64,000 bases of DNA from Megalobrama amblycephala (taxonomy: Eukaryota; Chordata; Actinopteri; Cypriniformes; Xenocyprididae): the NCBI RefSeq assembly GCF_018812025.1, contig NC_063066.1, positions 10,454,882 to 10,518,881 of the forward strand, read 5' to 3'. The notes beneath the pieces were generated by a model, which saw only the letters and a list, made by a program, of their open reading frames with translations, was not told the origin of the DNA and did not search any database. The translations under genes and the position numbers were made by a program. Every line of letters starts with the position of its first letter. Position 1 is the first letter of the stretch. Of the stretch, positions 60,142 to 64,000 are shown in pieces.

Positions 60142-60931
60142 AGGGATAGTTCACCCAAACATTTACTTACCCCCATGTTGTCCAAAACCTATATGATTTT
60201 CTTTCTTCTGATATTTTGAAGAACATTGTGGTTCACACAACACTGGCCTTTTATTTGAAAAAAACCTAACAAACATTTTTTTTAAATATCTAAAAAAAGA
60301 AAGTCATTTTAAATTAAAAACATAGGCCCAATGAACAATTTTTCTTTTCTCAGAGCAGCAAGTATAACTTTAGAGGCCAAATGCGTATAACTCTTCAACT
60401 GTTTAAGAGTTTCCCCGTGGTCAACATAATCTTTAATGAATCACAGTGTATTTACGCAAAAAGGTCAGAGATGTTCCTCTAAGCACTCCACAGCTCCAGA
60501 GCTGTATCAGGAGGCTTGACATTAATCCTGAGGGTAATGTGGGCCTTCCTGTGGCTAATGAAATCTGAAGCCTGAAAATGGCCGCACCTAATGACACTCC
60601 CTGACAGTTTTTGAATTAAACAGCCGTAGCTGCTGGGATCAATCTAAATAGCACACAGATGGCCAACACTATTTTTCTCTCCTTTTCTACCCCTAAGCAC
60701 TTGCATATGGGATCTAATTTACTATCTCAGGAACATTGCTTTCAAAAAAGCTATTCTGGATGTAGTGATTTTTGCCTGTTTGTTTCGCTTGGCCGCCACA
60801 GGTTCACAAATGATCGGTGATCAAAATTAAATGGATAGTTCACCCAATAATGAAACTTCTGTCATCATTTATTCACCCTCATCTTATTCCAAACCTCAAA
60901 GACTTTCTTCTGTGGAACATACAAGAAGATA

Positions 60932-62508
60932 CAGTGCTCAGCATAAATGAGTACACTCCCTTTGAAAAGTAACATTTTAAACAATATCTCAGTGAACACA
61001 AAAACAATTTCCAAAATGCTGACAAGACTAAGTTTAATATAACATCTGTTTAACTTATAACATGAAAGGATAGTAATATAACTTAGATTCCACATATTTC
61101 AGTTTTACTCAAATTAGGGTGATGCAATAATGAGTACATCCCACAACAAAAACTACTACATCTAGTAGTTTGTATGGCCTCCATGATTTTTAATGACAGC
61201 ACCAAGTCTTCTAGGCATGGAATGAACAAGTTGGCGACATTTTGCAACATCTATCTTTTTCCATTCTTCAAGAATGACTTCTTTTAGAGACTGGATGCTG
61301 GATGGAGAGTGATGCTCAACTTGTCTCTTCAGAATTCCCCATAGGTGTTCGATACTTGGCCACTGAATCACTTTCACCCTGTTCTTCTTCAGAAATACAA
61401 CAGTGGCCTTATATGTGTGTTTTGGATCATTGTCATGCTGGAAAAGTGCACGACGACCAAGGGCATGGAGTGATGGTATCTTCTCTTTCAGTATAGAGCA
61501 GTACATCTGTGAATTCATGATGCTATCAAAGAAATGCAGCTCCCCGACACCAGCAGCACTCATGCAGCCCCACATAAAGACACTGCCACCACCATGTTTC
61601 ACTGTAGGCACCATGCATTTTTCTTTGTATTCCTCACCTTTGTGACGCCATACAGTTTTGAAGCCATCAGTTCCAAAAACATTTATCTTGGTCTCATCAC
61701 TCCAGAGTATAGAGTCCCAGTAGTCTTCATCTTTGTCAGCATGGGCCCTGGCAAACTCTAGGTGGGCTTTTTTGTGCCTGGGCTTTAGGAAAGGCTTCTT
61801 TCGTGGACGGCACCCATGCATGCCATTCCTCTGCAGTGTACGTCGTATTGTGTCAGGGGAAATAGTCACCCCAGTTTGGCTTTCTACTTCTTTAAATAAC
61901 TGCAGTGAACTTGCATGCCAATTTTCTTCAACCCTTCTCATCAGAAGACGCTCCTGTCGAGGTGTTAACATCTGTGAACAACCTAGACGTCTCTGTGAGA
62001 TGCTTGCAGTTCCATCTTTTTAAAATTTTTGCACCACTTTTGCTACAGTATTCTGACTGATAAGTAAAGTTTTGCTGATCTTCTTGTGGCCTTCACCTTT
62101 CTGGTGTAAAGAAATTATTTTCTTTCTCATGTCTTGTGACATTTCTCTTCCATGTGGTGCCATTGCTGACAGCATGAAATGGGAAGGGGTTTTAACACCC
62201 TTTTATAGTCAACTGTCTGCTGGACACCTGGTAATGAATAATTAGACTCACCTGTGGTTGAATTCTTGTTAAATTAGACATTTGTAGTAAAATTTAGCTT
62301 TGCTCCTTTGCATCACCCTAATTTGAGTAAAACTGAAAAATGTGTAATATAAGTTATATTATTAACCTTACTTTCATGTTATAAGTTAAACAGATGTTAT
62401 ATAAAACATAGTCTTGTCCGCATTTTGGAAATTGTTTTTGGTGTTCATTGAGATATTGTTTAAAATGTTAGTTTTCAAAGGGGGTGTACTCATTTACGCT
62501 GAGCACTG
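60932..62508 (-). mobile_element. Tc1/mariner element, 1577 bp, complete ends
   Basis: Both ends start CAGTGCTCAGC and are flanked by TA (60930-60931, 62509-62510). The inverted repeats are about 210 bp and differ at only a few positions, which suggests a fairly recent insertion. It encodes one minus-strand transposase frame, inactivated (see next entry). Confidence 0.93.
61162..62163 (-). pseudogene. Tc1 transposase, inactivated by a stop and a 7-residue deletion
   Basis: Starts [16 protein letters not shown] (N-terminal DNA-binding domain) and runs in one frame for 333 codons to a TAA. A TAA at codon 48 (62020-62022) interrupts it just before KDGTAS. Catalytic D156 (WSDETKIN) and D244 (FQHDNDPKHT) are present. 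The third residue, E272 (IEHLWG), is 27 residues from the second Asp instead of the Tc1-typical 34, because the seven residues between WPS and IEHLW, normally including DLNP, are missing. Translation from a downstream ATG at 61971 would lack most of the DNA-binding domain. Confidence 0.93.
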
Positions 62509-62708
62509 TATTTTGAGAAATGGTTTATTTTTATTATTCAATGGAAGCCAATGGGCTCCATTCCATTCTTCAAAAAATCTTCTTTTGGGTTTTGCAGAAG
62601 AAATGAAGTCATATATATTTAGAACTTCATGAGGCTGAGTAAATGATGAGAGAATCATTTTTGGATGGACTACTCCTTTAAGTTGCCATTCATATATTAC
62701 TACACATC

Positions 62709-63398
62709 ATTATGAATATGAATTTTCGAATTTGTTTTTCATATAATTATTTGCACAAAAAAAAAAAGAAAAGAAAAAAAAAAAAGGCAGACTCTGCATA
62801 CACACACATGCATGCATCATTCCTTCTTCTTCATATAGAAAACAATATATCACAAAACATCATGACTTGCCAAAACATCTCCTCAATAACATTATCACAT
62901 GATTTTACAAGTGCATCCAGCAAGTACAGCAAGTAAAATGAACTGTCTGAAATAAGACTTTTTCTCCAAAGTGTACATGGGAAAGAAACTGCATAAGAAG
63001 TTCATCTGAATAGGGAAAAAACTTGAGAGGATTTAGACTCGAGCAAGGTGCACATTACAATAAAATAAATTCAAAAACATTATAATTTTATGCAGGTTTA
63101 TTTATCTCGTTATGTGAGGGTAGTATGAGGTGCAAATATGTGCTGATACATTAATTTAATTTTTCATTACATATAAATGTATTCTTTCTCAAATAATTCA
63201 ATTTACCAAATGATTGCTAGACTGGGGGAGGTCTCTTGTCAAGATATTTCATATATTTGTGCCAACTCTAATCAATGTCAGCTGATTTCCTAATCCATTC
63301 TAGACATCTGAAACTAACAAGACATTCTCATGTACAACAGAATAAAAATCACTTTTGACAGTCCACTGAAGGGTACCTGAAGCACTCATCATGGATCA
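62709..63398. other. Intergenic, no gene recognised
   Basis: Poly-A-rich tract at 62757-62785; otherwise AT-rich sequence without recognised features. Confidence 0.35.
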
Positions 63399-63629
63399 CT
63401 TTGCTCCTATAATAGCTCTCACTCTTGGGAAGGTATTCCACTAGATGTTGATGGCTTGAGGGATTTACTCACAATCAGAGCCACAAGCATCAGTGAGGTC
63501 AACCAGTGATGTTGGGTGATGAGGCCTGGCTCAGAGTAAGTGGTCCAAATCATCCCAGAGGTGTTCACTGGAGTTCCGGTCTGGGCTTTGTGAAGGCCAG
63601 CCAAGGTCTTCCACGCCAGACTCAGAAAA
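63399..63629 (-). pseudogene. Third Tc1-like transposase C-terminal remnant
   Basis: The minus-strand frame reads GVEDLGWPSQSPDRNSSEHL then WDDLDHLL, stop, ARPHHPTSLVDLTDAC, matching the transposase end around the third catalytic residue (SPDLNPIEHLWDELD...). Several stops follow. It is a different Tc1 lineage from the element at 60932. Confidence 0.8.
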
Positions 63630-63644
63630 CCATGGACCTCACAT

Positions 63645-64000
63645 CATAATGTCAAGTCACCTTTATTTATATAGCACTTTCTGTAAAGCAATATCCAAAA
63701 AGCAAATAGTGCAATAATTCAGTTCTAATCAGCTCAGTGTTTCAGTTCAATTCAAAAGGCTAACTGTGAAAAATTAATCAATTATGAAACAAATTAGATT
63801 CTGCAATAAAGCAGCTCAATAGAAGACAATAGTGTCATCAGACAGCTCAATTCAGTTTAAGTTATGTTCTTATCCAATAGAGTCAGTGAAGTCCAATCAA
63901 TAGTATTACTGAATATATTAAGTGTCTTTTAAACCCTAATTAAGCAAGCCAAAGGCGACACTGGCAAGGAACCAAACTCCATCAGGTGACAGAAATGGAG
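63645..64000 (-). mobile_element. Retroelement tail, reverse copy (cut by window end)
   Basis: Starts TCAAGTCACCTTTATTTATA and includes AAGCCAAAGGCGACACTGGC and AAGGAACCAAACTCCATCAG, the reverse complement of the 34866-35190 element. Confidence 0.75.

Larger units (their letters stand above)
60831..62677. mobile_element. TTAA MITE relative, split by a Tc1 element
   Basis: ATGGATAGTTCACCC after TTAA (60827-60830) and TTTGGATGGACTACTCCT before TTAA (62678-62681). The two halves join as AGAAGATATTTTGAGAA once the Tc1 element and one TA are removed, as in the copy at 50418-50691. Confidence 0.85.

Overview
The window looks like nuclear DNA from a teleost fish, most likely a cyprinid (carp/zebrafish lineage). 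The evidence is one intron-containing vertebrate gene, AT-rich intergenic DNA, and a dense population of DNA-transposon families with cyprinid-type inverted ends: TTAA-flanked fold-back MITEs, Tc1 elements, a hAT-like element and a LINE/SINE-type 3' tail. I cannot name the species.

One protein-coding gene is clear. On the minus strand, from 18276 down to 4634, 21 coding exons assemble with continuous phase into a 675-residue protein. I recognise it as membrane-bound (GPI-anchored) Xaa-Pro aminopeptidase 2 (xpnpep2, aminopeptidase P2, peptidase family M24B). It has an N-terminal signal peptide, N-glycosylation sequons, all five metal ligands (D449, D460, H523, E554, E568) and a hydrophobic C-terminal GPI-type tail. 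Twenty introns separate the exons. One of them, the 74-bp intron 9, appears to use a GC-AG splice pair. Introns 3, 10 and 14 are swollen by fold-back elements and by a 0.9-kb ATCC-type array.

Layout: 1-1683 is a TTAA-type element carrying a second inserted transposon. 2330-3956 is a hAT-like element with a perfect 8-bp target duplication. 4634-18276 is xpnpep2. From 18.4 kb to 64 kb I find no convincing second gene. This is a roughly 45-kb intergenic stretch of repeats: TTAA MITEs (many copies), a Tc1 relic broken by two MITEs (28888-31215), a tandem duplication (33323-35864), low-complexity arrays (23036-23960, 43199-43304), an almost complete but inactivated Tc1 element nested in a MITE (60932-62508), and a third Tc1 transposase fragment (63399-63629).

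I see no new multi-gene biological system. The most informative signals are the complete xpnpep2 model, its GC-AG intron, the large tetranucleotide array close to a 3' splice site, and a set of nested transposon insertions whose target sites can be read directly and ordered in time.
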